Shown here piece after piece: positions 47,102 to 55,042 of a stretch of 64,000 nucleotides of DNA. The position numbers and the translations under genes were made by a program. Each line of letters starts with the position of its first letter. Position 1 is the stretch's first letter. The stretch comes from a virus. The notes beneath the pieces were generated by a model, which saw nothing but the letters and a program-made list of their open reading frames with translations, was not told where the DNA came from and made no database searches. The stretch spans positions 1 through 64,000 of the IMG/VR virus record IMGVR_UViG_3300035698_006802; one strand, given 5' to 3'.

Positions 47102-48396
47102 AGCCAGTAATCCTGTCACCAGGGCTTGGGGACGAGCGTCCTAAAGCCCGTCTCTACTACGGGCAGGATGTTCGGGAGACCCTGTGCGAGCTTCCTGAGG
47201 GATCTGTCCACACGGTCTGCACCTCACCTCCCTACTGGGGCCTTCGGGACTACCAAGTGGAGGGTCAGATTGGCCTTGAACCTTCCCCAGACAGGTATGT
47301 TGAGGAAATCGTGCAGGTGTTCCGAGAGGTTGCACGTGTCTTGAGGACAGACGGCACCCTTTGGTTGAATCTGGGTGACAGTTACCAGAACAGTAAGGGT
47401 ATGGCAGGGGGTGCAAAGAAGTATCAGACAGGGGAGCACACAGTCGACAAGAAGAACGCGGCCCGGCGTTTTGGGCTTCGACCCAACGATGTTCCGATTC
47501 CCGGACTCAAGCCCAAGGATCTCGTTGGGATCCCTTGGCGTGTTGCTCTTGCCCTCCAGGCAGATGGTTGGTACCTCCGGTCAGACATCATCTGGACCAA
47601 GACATCCGTGATGCCAGAGTCTGTGCGGGACCGCCCCACGAAGGCACATGAGTACGTGTTCCTGTTTGCCCATCCCGACAGTGGTGGCAGGTATTTCTAC
47701 GACACAGAGGCGGTGAGGGAACCTTGCACACAGGGGTCTATCCTGGATATCCAGCGGAGATCTCCCGAGTCTCGCAAGACGGATCATGGGGGGTCCCGTG
47801 TGGACATGGGTGATCGTCCTCGCACTGCATATGTTCGGCAGGATTACACCCGGAACAAGCGGACGGTCTGGAGCGTGAACCCCACTCCCTATGCGGGGGC
47901 CCACTTCGCCGTGTGGCCTCCGAAGCTCGTGGAGCCCATGATCAAGGCAGGGACATCCGAGAAGGGTGTTTGTTCAAAATGTGGTGCTCCTCACAGGCGG
48001 GTGCTGGAGAAAGGGGCAGTCGTGAGTACAGGAGGCTCTGACAAGGGCTCTCGTGCTTCGAACATGGGGCAGGTCTCCCCCCTTGGCCAAGACCCCTCCT
48101 CAGGGGCATACAACACCGGGAACATGGTTCAACGAGAGCACATCACCACAGGATGGGAACCCACCTGTGCATGTGAAGGTGCTGATCTGTCCAGAGCTGT
48201 GGTGCTCGATCCCTTCTCTGGATCAGCTACCACGGGCATGGTCGCTCTGGATCTGGGTCGGGACTATATCGGGATCGACTTGCAGGAAGACTATCTCCCT
48301 CTAGCACAGGCCCGAATTCGAGGGGAGAGGGCTCCACAGGAGCCTGAAGACGTAGATGGAGACGACGTGTTCGATCTCTTTGGGGGTGGTGAGTGA
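47098..48396 (+). CDS. DNA methyltransferase, beta-type (paralogue 2)
   Basis: A 432-residue protein starting at a GTG overlapping the previous TGA. The same motifs occur: CTSPPYWGLRDY, LDPFSGSATTGMVALDLGR. The first 60 and last 90 residues are nearly the same as in paralogue 1, but the middle, which should determine target recognition, differs: there is no three-pair zinc insert, only CSKCGAPH. It ends GDDVFDLFGGGE. The tandem duplication with divergent middles suggests two target sequences. The stop overlaps the SbcD-like start. Confidence 0.88.
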   Translation: MKPVILSPGLGDERPKARLYYGQDVRETLCELPEGSVHTVCTSPPYWGLRDYQVEGQIGLEPSPDRYVEEIVQVFREVARVLRTDGTLWLNLGDSYQNSKGMAGGAKKYQTGEHTVDKKNAARRFGLRPNDVPIPGLKPKDLVGIPWRVALALQADGWYLRSDIIWTKTSVMPESVRDRPTKAHEYVFLFAHPDSGGRYFYDTEAVREPCTQGSILDIQRRSPESRKTDHGGSRVDMGDRPRTAYVRQDYTRNKRTVWSVNPTPYAGAHFAVWPPKLVEPMIKAGTSEKGVCSKCGAPHRRVLEKGAVVSTGGSDKGSRASNMGQVSPLGQDPSSGAYNTGNMVQREHITTGWEPTCACEGADLSRAVVLDPFSGSATTGMVALDLGRDYIGIDLQEDYLPLAQARIRGERAPQEPEDVDGDDVFDLFGGGE

Positions 48397-49355
48397 TCAA
48401 GCTTGTGTGGCGTACCGATGTGCATCTGTCGGATCAGTCCCCAGTGTCCAGGAAGGATGACTGGGTAGAGGCGGTGTTCCGCAAGCTAGAGCAGGTTCGT
48501 CTTGTTGCAACCAAGGTGAATGCTCATGCTGTTCTCGACGGGGGAGACTTCTTCCACGTCAAGAGTCCCAGCCGGAACTCTCACCGCATTGTGGAACGGG
48601 CTGCAACTCATCATGCGAACTACCCGTGCCCTGTCTACTGCACGCCGGGAAACCACGACTCTGTGTACGGGGACTATGGGTTCTTGGAGCAGCAGCCTCT
48701 CGGGGTCCTGTATGCCGCCGGTATCTTCAAACGGCTTTACGATGCACATGAGGCTGTGTTTGAGGAGGATGGCGTCAAGGTCCGTGTCGTAGGTGTTCCC
48801 TACCACGGCACTTCCTACGACATGGAAAGGTTCTCCTCGATCAAGAAGGGGGACGAAGACCACCTCGTAGCTGTCGCCCATGTGTTGGCTTCCCCTCAAG
48901 GGGGATCCATGTACGAGGGTGAGGACGTGCTCAAGTACAGTGACCTCGCCCAGTTTGCCCCCGATGTTTGGCTGACGGGCCACTGGCACAAGGATCAGGG
49001 CATCCAGAGGGTCGGCGGGAAGCAGTTCGTGAACATCGGAGCATTGACCCGAGGGTCCCTGTCAAAGGATGACCTGGAGCGTCGTCCGGGCATTGCTTTG
49101 CTGTCGTTCACTGCAGATGATTGCAAGGTTCAGATTGCACGTCTGCGGGTGAGTCCTGCTGAAGACGTGTTCGACCTGGATGCCAAGGTCCGTGCAGAGG
49201 CTCGGACAATGACGGTGGATGCCTTTGTTGCGTCTGTTGAGAGTGCCCTGGGGAAGAACAACACCGGATCCCTGACGGATCTGGTGGACGGCATGGCATC
49301 AGTGCCGGAGAAGGTGCGGGAACGTGCCCTCCTCTGTCTGGAGAAGGCACCGTAG
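48393..49355 (+). CDS. sbcD: SbcD/Mre11-like nuclease
   Basis: A 320-residue protein from a GTG overlapping the previous stop. The phosphoesterase motifs are in Mre11 order: RTDVHLSD, DGGDFFH, TPGNHDSVYG, AVAHVLAS, LTGHWHKDQG. The C-terminal 90 residues are a helical cap (VDAFVASVESALG). It would work with the split Rad50-like pair at DNA ends and hairpins, as T4 gp47 does with gp46. Confidence 0.9.
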   Translation: MIKLVWRTDVHLSDQSPVSRKDDWVEAVFRKLEQVRLVATKVNAHAVLDGGDFFHVKSPSRNSHRIVERAATHHANYPCPVYCTPGNHDSVYGDYGFLEQQPLGVLYAAGIFKRLYDAHEAVFEEDGVKVRVVGVPYHGTSYDMERFSSIKKGDEDHLVAVAHVLASPQGGSMYEGEDVLKYSDLAQFAPDVWLTGHWHKDQGIQRVGGKQFVNIGALTRGSLSKDDLERRPGIALLSFTADDCKVQIARLRVSPAEDVFDLDAKVRAEARTMTVDAFVASVESALGKNNTGSLTDLVDGMASVPEKVRERALLCLEKAP

Positions 49356-49457
49356 TTCGGAATGGAAGACCAACACGTTCTCAAAATTGGAGACAAGCAC
49401 TGGCTACAAGGCTCTGGTTGACCTTGTGTCGGTATACTGTCCTGCTAGGAGTTTCAC

Positions 49458-50417
49458 ATGGCCCGCAAGTTCACATTGTATTGGAGCAGCCTGGACAGAT
49501 ACGAGCATTGCCCCCTAGGGTTTCTTTGGAATCGAGGGTGGGGGAACATTGATGTGGGTGGTGGCCCTGGAAAGGGCAAACCGAAACCCCTCCGATCAAG
49601 CCGTCACCATGCAGTGATGGGCATCGTGATTCAGGGTGTCATCGAACGCATGTACAACGATGAGCTGTGGCGTGAGCCCCGGGGTCTGAAGGACCGCCTT
49701 CTCAAGATGGTGGATAAGGAGTGGGAGTACCAGACCCGAAAGAAGTGGAACTGGATCGACTACCGCGTTGCGGGCACCAAGAGGGAGATGCTCAAGGTGT
49801 GCAAGGACGGTGTCGGTGGCTACCTGCGGACGATGAAGCAACACAAGCTCCTGGGAGAGTACAGCCGGGGCGAGGTCGAGCTGCTGGGTTGGGTCAACCA
49901 GTACAACCCTGTGGGGGGTCGTGCTGATGTGATTCTCCGGAGAAAGGACACAGGGATCACGATCCTGGACGGCAAGAACGCCAAGTCCAAAGGCAAGTAC
50001 ACGCACCCTGACCAGCTCCGTTGGTATGCCCTCCTGTTCCATCTGGCATACCGCCAGCTTCCTGACCGGATCGGGTTCAACTACTTCCGCTACCCCTACG
50101 GGGAACCCATTCTCGGTGAGGACGGCAATCAGCTCATCGGGGAAGATGGCAAGCCCGAGATCGAGGAAGGGGTGGAGTGGGTTGAATTCACGAAGGACGA
50201 CTTGCGTGGCTTGGCTCACCGTGCCGTGGAAGCCCGTAGAGGGATGGACAAGGAAGAGTTCAACCCGACACCGAAGCCCGCATATTGCCGGTGGTGTGAC
50301 TACGAGACGATCTGTGAGGCACGGCAGGCACAGAAGGAGAAGAATCGTGGGCGTAGGAAGGCAAAGACCGTCGAAGGCGTCACAGGCGCAGGGGGTTTTG
50401 TTGACCTGGAATTCTAG
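49458..50417 (+). CDS. RecB/Cas4-like PD-(D/E)xK nuclease
   Basis: A 319-residue protein. LYWSSLDRYEHCPLGFLW with C18 matches the N-terminal Cys of Cas4/AddB-type nucleases, and AYCRWCDYETICE near the C-terminus gives three more, i.e. a likely 4Fe-4S cluster. The nuclease core has GGRADVILRR and ITILDGKNAK (D and DxK), with a downstream QLRWYALLFH helix (QxxxY motif). Probably an exonuclease with roles in recombination. It is preceded by a 100-bp gap with a TATACT sequence at 49431. Confidence 0.82.
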   Translation: MARKFTLYWSSLDRYEHCPLGFLWNRGWGNIDVGGGPGKGKPKPLRSSRHHAVMGIVIQGVIERMYNDELWREPRGLKDRLLKMVDKEWEYQTRKKWNWIDYRVAGTKREMLKVCKDGVGGYLRTMKQHKLLGEYSRGEVELLGWVNQYNPVGGRADVILRRKDTGITILDGKNAKSKGKYTHPDQLRWYALLFHLAYRQLPDRIGFNYFRYPYGEPILGEDGNQLIGEDGKPEIEEGVEWVEFTKDDLRGLAHRAVEARRGMDKEEFNPTPKPAYCRWCDYETICEARQAQKEKNRGRRKAKTVEGVTGAGGFVDLEF

Positions 50418-50468
50418 GGGGGCTCCCTTTCAAGTGGTGGGGGTATCTCCAACGAGGAGGACAGCATC

Positions 50469-50738
50469 GTGCAGACCCTAGACGAACGCTTGGACACTGC
50501 CATCCAGGCCAGGAACGACGTGGAGGCATCTGTTCAGCGGATTGGGGGCAAGCTCGAAGCAGCCCGCACATCCCTGGCAGCAGTCGAGACAGAATGCAGA
50601 GAGAAGGATCTTGATCCCGACAAGCTGGATGAGATCGTGAAGAAACTTGCGGAGCGGTACCAGTTGCTGGTTGAGCAGCTGGAAGAAGATGTTGAGAAAG
50701 CCAACGTCGCCCTCTCCCCCTTTTTGACGGAGAACTGA
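50469..50738 (+). CDS. small coiled-coil protein, 89 aa
   Basis: A GTG start with GAGGAGG eight bases upstream. It is almost wholly helical with heptad periodicity (LDTAIQARNDVEASVQRIGG ... LAERYQLLVEQLEEDVEKAN). One Cys. It sits directly before the clamp gene, between the two halves of the split Rad50, and could supply coil or bridge them. This is speculation from position and structure. Confidence 0.65.
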   Translation: MQTLDERLDTAIQARNDVEASVQRIGGKLEAARTSLAAVETECREKDLDPDKLDEIVKKLAERYQLLVEQLEEDVEKANVALSPFLTEN

Positions 50739-50739
50739 T

Positions 50740-51915
50740 ATGCGGATCGTGATTCCGAGGAAGAACCTGGAAGCTGCCCTGCGTGTGGCTGACATCAGTG
50801 TCAACAGTGGTGAGGGGTCGGAAGTGACATCTCACTTCCTGTTTCGCATCTACAAGGGTGTGGCCCAGGTTCTGAGTCAGAGCCAAAGTGTTTGTGCGTT
50901 GGTCCCTCTCGTCTGTGAATTTGAGGGGGAAGAAGGAGATGCCTTCACCATGGAGGCCAAGCGCCTCATGGGGTGGGTGAAGCCGGGCAAGGAGCGGGAC
51001 ATCACCCTGGAGACCACAAAGGATCCCGGAGAGGTGAGGCTCGGTTGTGCCCAGAACACGATTCACTGCCAGAGCCTGAGTCCCACAACCTTCACCACCT
51101 GGGATGGCACTCTTGCGAAAGCAGATGTCGTTGCAGAGGGTGTGGATTCCGGGCGTCTGACCATGTCCTTCGGCTACGGCCAGCACTTCGTCTTTGACGG
51201 GCAGACCACGATGCCCCAGGTCTCACAGATCGAGGTCATGGATGGTACCATCTGGAGTACGGACCGCAAGGCCGTCTCACTGGTGACCCTGGCTGATGCA
51301 GTGGGTGAGGATGCGGAGGGAGATCCCACGGTGACCCTCGCCAAGGCAGAGAGCCGCATTATCGGCAAGGATGTCGCATCCGTAGTCAAGTTCTTCTCCC
51401 TGAAGGAGACTGAATTTGTGGATGTGCTGCAGCATGAAAGGGCTGTCTACTACCGGCGCAAGTCTGATGGTGCCACCTTCGGAGCTACACGCCCCCTGAA
51501 CCCCTTCCCGACTCTGAATGTCCCGAAGGACGGGGAAGATGAGATCACCTGGGAGATCCCCTCCGCTGAGGTGACTGATGGCATTCAGTACCTGTGCTCT
51601 GCTGCCGCATGGGGGAATAGCCGTATGCGATTCACCTATGATGCAGAAACCAACAAGGTCATCCTTGGGGTGGAGTCTCTCACGGGAAGGATCGATGTCC
51701 ACTCTGTGAGCGTCCTGAAGCAGAGCAATGCGGACAAGCTTCCCTCTGGAGGCTTCTGGATGGACTACATCTACGTCAAGAAGATCATCCAGCACTTCAA
51801 GGAGAAGAAGTCCATCATCTTCGGTGTCAACCAGCGTGCCGGCAAGGGCTACGTCCGGTTCCGCCATCACGAAGGTGAGGACGTGTACCTAACCGTGGTG
51901 GTGTGGGTCTCCTGA
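50740..51915 (+). CDS. dnaN: beta-type sliding clamp
   Basis: A 391-residue protein starting MRIVIPRKNLEAALRVADIS, the usual DnaN opening in which an early strand and helix build domain 1. The length equals three clamp domains. WSTDRKAVSLVTLADA around 180 and the C-terminal FWMDYIYVKKIIQHFK ... YVRFRHHEGEDVYLTVVVWV are like the third-domain 'lNxxYlxdxlkal ... yvvMPmr' region. The final MPxR motif is not conserved. Similarity is structural rather than strong. The presence of delta, delta' and DnaX genes supports the call. Confidence 0.7.
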   Translation: MRIVIPRKNLEAALRVADISVNSGEGSEVTSHFLFRIYKGVAQVLSQSQSVCALVPLVCEFEGEEGDAFTMEAKRLMGWVKPGKERDITLETTKDPGEVRLGCAQNTIHCQSLSPTTFTTWDGTLAKADVVAEGVDSGRLTMSFGYGQHFVFDGQTTMPQVSQIEVMDGTIWSTDRKAVSLVTLADAVGEDAEGDPTVTLAKAESRIIGKDVASVVKFFSLKETEFVDVLQHERAVYYRRKSDGATFGATRPLNPFPTLNVPKDGEDEITWEIPSAEVTDGIQYLCSAAAWGNSRMRFTYDAETNKVILGVESLTGRIDVHSVSVLKQSNADKLPSGGFWMDYIYVKKIIQHFKEKKSIIFGVNQRAGKGYVRFRHHEGEDVYLTVVVWVS

Positions 51916-52559
51916 TGCTTTCCCCTCTCCCAACCGCTGCTGTCCAAGACTTGCGATCCCGGCTCTCAAAGGCACAGGGTCATCGAGACTCTGTGAGCAC
52001 GCGGTTGGGGAAGGTGAAGACGGAGATTCAGGGGCAGGAAGCAGAGAACGAGCTGTTGCAGCTCGTTTGTGAGCTGTTCCGTGCCCTGATTGACAACGAG
52101 GTCACAGAGAACGCTCAAGCCGTAGAGCGTCTGCTGACTGAGGGACTCCAAGCTGTCTACGAGGACATGGACCTTCAGGTGAAGGCCAAGATCGAAGTAC
52201 AACGGGGCAAGGTCTCCGTGGACTTGATCACGGTACAGACAGAGGGTGACGGCACAGTCACAGAGGGTAGTGCCATTGACGCCTATGGCGGGTCTGTCTC
52301 TACAATGGAGTCGATCCTGCTTAGGATTATCGTGGTTCTCATCCGAGGGATGCGCCCGATACTCCTCCTTGATGAGTCTATGGCTGCTGTGGCAGACCAG
52401 TACGTTCCGAATGTTGGGAAGTTCCTGTCTCTCCTGTGCAACAGGCTCAACATGGACGTTCTAGCAGTGACCCACAATCAGGTGCTTGTCGAGGCAGCAG
52501 ATCGGGCATACCGGATCCGCAAGGTGGCAGGAGCTGCAACGTTCAAGGAGCTTCGATGA
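51915..52559 (+). CDS. sbcC: C-terminal half of a Rad50/SbcC-like ATPase (split gene)
   Basis: A 214-residue protein; the ATG overlaps the clamp stop as TGATG. Residues 5-55 are coiled coil (VQDLRSRLSKAQGHRDS). The head has SAIDAYGGSVSTMESILLRI (ABC signature-like, around 117-136), then RPILLLDESMAAV (Walker B with catalytic Glu) and LAVTHNQVLVEAADRAYRI (H-loop). No Walker A and no CxxC hook exist here; they are in the gene at 44550. The two should associate through their heads to form one composite ATPase with the SbcD nuclease. The coil is much shorter than that of the N-terminal half. Confidence 0.82.
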   Translation: MLSPLPTAAVQDLRSRLSKAQGHRDSVSTRLGKVKTEIQGQEAENELLQLVCELFRALIDNEVTENAQAVERLLTEGLQAVYEDMDLQVKAKIEVQRGKVSVDLITVQTEGDGTVTEGSAIDAYGGSVSTMESILLRIIVVLIRGMRPILLLDESMAAVADQYVPNVGKFLSLLCNRLNMDVLAVTHNQVLVEAADRAYRIRKVAGAATFKELR

Positions 52560-53248
52560 AAGATCCAGGGTCCGTTCGGCAACAGATCAAGCAGGTTCAG
52601 TTTCGGTACCTCAAGCAGCGCCTGAAGGGCCGCCTTCGGGTTGTCCCCCAAAACTGCACCCACAATGCTCTCATTCAAAACCCGCCTAGAAGGATCTGCA
52701 CCAAGCTGCTCAATGAGGGTGCATCCGATGTGGGGTGTGAGGAGTGTGAGGGCATGAACCGGGCTCCCACATGCGAGTGGTTCAAGGTTCGGCGCACGAA
52801 GGAAGACCTCAAGGAGGGCTTCAAGACGTTTCTGACATCTGCTACGTTGGCAGAGATTGCAGCAGAGTACCCCGACATCGCAGCTCTCTTGTGGGTCCTG
52901 CAAGAGGATGCTCCGAACCGGGACATCGAGATTGAGATCGAGGGTGAGGAGATCCATCTTCCCGAAGTTCAGATCAACGGGGTGACGGTGCAGGTGCGAG
53001 ACATCGAAGCACAGGCACATCTGGAGAAGTACCTCGTAGAGCAAAAGCAGCTCCAGGGGCGGACAGAAGGTGCCCTCCTGAAGGCGACTGCTATTGTTCA
53101 GGCATCTGAAATCAGAGTGAAAGCCCTAGAGGGAACCCAGAGCGACCTGACAGCGCGGCTCGTGTTGGCGACAAACCCTGTGTCCCAGCCCAATGCACCT
53201 GTTGAAGTGGTCAAACCCGTGAAGACATGGTGGTGGCCCTTTGAGTGA
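52556..53248 (+). CDS. Cys-cluster hypothetical protein
   Basis: A 230-residue protein; ATGA overlap with the previous gene. The N-terminus is basic (RQQIKQVQFRYLKQRLKGRL). Five to six Cys between residues 34 and 74 (QNCTHN, RICTKL, GCEECEG, TCEW) form a likely metal or Fe-S site. An acidic beta segment (IEIEIEGEEIHLPEVQINGV) and a helical C-terminus follow, ending KTWWWPFE. It lies among replication genes. No family recognised. Confidence 0.65.
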   Translation: MKDPGSVRQQIKQVQFRYLKQRLKGRLRVVPQNCTHNALIQNPPRRICTKLLNEGASDVGCEECEGMNRAPTCEWFKVRRTKEDLKEGFKTFLTSATLAEIAAEYPDIAALLWVLQEDAPNRDIEIEIEGEEIHLPEVQINGVTVQVRDIEAQAHLEKYLVEQKQLQGRTEGALLKATAIVQASEIRVKALEGTQSDLTARLVLATNPVSQPNAPVEVVKPVKTWWWPFE

Positions 53249-53831
53249 TCTCTCTAGCAGCCTGTTGCAGGTGATTGTGAATGAGGACCGGGCTTCGAAG
53301 CGGGGACAGCCCCTCCTCATTGAGTTTCCGGTGAACCGGAATCTTGAGCCTTTCCTGGTCACGTCGTCCCAAGCAACCCTGTGGGTCAAAGCATTCCCCA
53401 ACGGGAAGGTGCGTTCAGCTTGGCGGAAGCTGGAGTCCCTAGATGCATACTTCCTGGAGGTAGTGAAGGCGGTTGTCGGTGAAGGTGTCCGCAGGGGTTG
53501 GGGGAATACTCACCCCTTGACGAAGGCCGGGGTGACGGCTGCTGTTGAGTACGTCCGAGGCTATGGCTTCGAGGAACTGGAAATCCTGGCTAATCCCGAA
53601 CTGCCCTGGCAGGAAGTAGACCCCGAGTGGGCAGTTGAGGACAACGGTCTCGTGTTGGCGGCCTTGGGTCTCCCCGTCCAACCTGCCCTGTGGCTCCCAC
53701 CCAACACCGTGGTGGTGGTTCCTCGAAACCGGGAGTATGTCGGATTCGTGCTCCTCCTCCAGCAGAGGATGGCATCCCTGGTACACAACGCAGCCCGTGG
53801 GATCGGGATCTCCACCTGGGGGCTTGAGTGA
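53241..53831 (+). CDS. hypothetical protein next to the primase
   Basis: About 196 residues if the TTG at 53241 is used (overlapping the previous stop); later in-frame GTG codons are alternatives. Content is alpha/beta with many aromatic and Val residues (NTVVVVPRNREYVGFVLLLQ). The stop overlaps the primase start as GTGA. It could be a primase accessory or the missing N-terminal part of the primase, but there is no zinc-finger signature. Confidence 0.6.
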   Translation: MSDLSSSLLQVIVNEDRASKRGQPLLIEFPVNRNLEPFLVTSSQATLWVKAFPNGKVRSAWRKLESLDAYFLEVVKAVVGEGVRRGWGNTHPLTKAGVTAAVEYVRGYGFEELEILANPELPWQEVDPEWAVEDNGLVLAALGLPVQPALWLPPNTVVVVPRNREYVGFVLLLQQRMASLVHNAARGIGISTWGLE

Positions 53832-54550
53832 GGGCTTGGGTCCAGAGTGCTCTGGACACAGGCAGGGATCTGCCAGAGGAAGCTGAAGGCTACCTCCTCG
53901 GTAGGGGGATGCAGGAAGCCACTATCCACAGGCTGGGGATAGCTCTGTGGAAAACCCCACCAGGGACTGCCCCTGATCCCGTGTTCCGGGAGAAGTACAA
54001 GAAGGGCAGGTTCCTGCAGGACCGGCTTGTGTGCCCATTCCTGTCACCTCGTGGAGACCTTATCGGTTTTGAGGCACGGGCATGGGAAGGGAAGAAGCGG
54101 ATCAGCGGGTACCAGCTACCGAACACCGGGTGGAACCCTTTCTTCTTGGGCCTGACCCAAGAAGCTATGCAGAAGCTGTGGGATGGTGGGGATGTCTGGA
54201 TTGTGGAGGGGCTCTTTGATCTCGCCCCCCTGGAGCGTGTGGTCCCCGAGAAGGATGTCGTGCTAGCTACAGTGCGTGCCCGGCTGTCCTGGGATCATGT
54301 TGAGTTTCTACGTCGCATCCTCCAGCCCGGTGCCACTGCCCACATGGCTTATGACAACGATGAGACCGGGCAGAATCAGACACATGGGTGGACTGATGAC
54401 ACGGGGAAGTGGCGTAGGGGGGCTCTGGAAGCATTGCAGTGCGTAAGAGTGCCGTGTCGAGCCATCCGGTACACGGGTGGCAAGGATCCCGGTGAGATCT
54501 GGGACAGCGGCGGAATCCAAGGGCTGCGCAAGGCGTTCGCCCACATCTGA
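53828..54550 (+). CDS. dnaG: DnaG-like primase (TOPRIM core)
   Basis: A 240-residue protein from GTG 53828. LPEEAEGYLLGRGMQEATIH followed by RLGIALW, then RLVCPFLSPRGDLIGFEARA and LPNTGWNPFFLG, match the DnaG RNA-polymerase domain. The TOPRIM acidic residues are VWIVEGLFDLAP (Glu) and MAYDNDETGQ (DxD). The N-terminal zinc-binding domain and the C-terminal helicase-binding domain are absent, so the enzyme is shorter than bacterial DnaG (about 600 residues). It would make RNA primers. Confidence 0.8.
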   Translation: MRAWVQSALDTGRDLPEEAEGYLLGRGMQEATIHRLGIALWKTPPGTAPDPVFREKYKKGRFLQDRLVCPFLSPRGDLIGFEARAWEGKKRISGYQLPNTGWNPFFLGLTQEAMQKLWDGGDVWIVEGLFDLAPLERVVPEKDVVLATVRARLSWDHVEFLRRILQPGATAHMAYDNDETGQNQTHGWTDDTGKWRRGALEALQCVRVPCRAIRYTGGKDPGEIWDSGGIQGLRKAFAHI

Positions 54551-54559
54551 GGGAATTCA

Positions 54560-55027
54560 ATGGCAGTGGAATACTGGAAAGCAAAGAAGGACATCATGGA
54601 TGCAGTGCTGGCTCTTGTGGGTCAGAACCATCCGGATCTGGCACTGGTCAGCAGTGAGATCGTGGTCGTGTTCCGTGAGAAGGCCAGCAAGGCAGGCGGA
54701 ACCGTCGTTCTGGGTGCATCCAAGAAGGCAACGGCTCTTGCCAACGCCCTGGCGAATGCTGACTACAAGTTCATCCTGGAGCTGGCAGCAGATCAGTGGG
54801 AGGAGTTGGACTCCACGAAGCGTGAAGCCCTTCTTGACCACCTGCTCTGCGGGTGCCGTGTCGAGGAGGACCCCAAGTCGGGCAAGGTCAAGTACTTCAT
54901 CGCAAAGCCGGATGTGATGGCATACCACGACAATGTGGAGCGCTACGGCATGTGGTTCCCTCGTGGCGAGGACGATGATGCCGGCCCGAGTCCCGTGGAC
55001 GAGGTTTTCGGGGAAGACGAAGAGTAG
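54560..55027 (+). CDS. phage metallopeptidase-family protein with degenerate active site
   Basis: A 155-residue protein. The segments DLALVSSEIVVVFREKASKA, GGTVVLGASKK, YKFILELAADQWEELDSTKR and EALLDHLLCGC follow the widespread small phage metallopeptidase family, whose active site reads ALLDHELCHC. Here HELCHC is changed to HLLCGC: the catalytic Glu and second His are lost. It therefore probably no longer hydrolyses peptides and may act as a binding or structural protein. The C-terminus is acidic (PVDEVFGEDEE). Confidence 0.75.
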   Translation: MAVEYWKAKKDIMDAVLALVGQNHPDLALVSSEIVVVFREKASKAGGTVVLGASKKATALANALANADYKFILELAADQWEELDSTKREALLDHLLCGCRVEEDPKSGKVKYFIAKPDVMAYHDNVERYGMWFPRGEDDDAGPSPVDEVFGEDEE

Positions 55028-55042
55028 CCCCAGGAGCAATAG

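Noticed and set aside
53241-54550. The two genes as one frameshifted primase
   Set aside because: The upstream product lacks a zinc-finger or primase motif, and the junction is a normal GTGA overlap like many others here, so two coupled genes are more likely.
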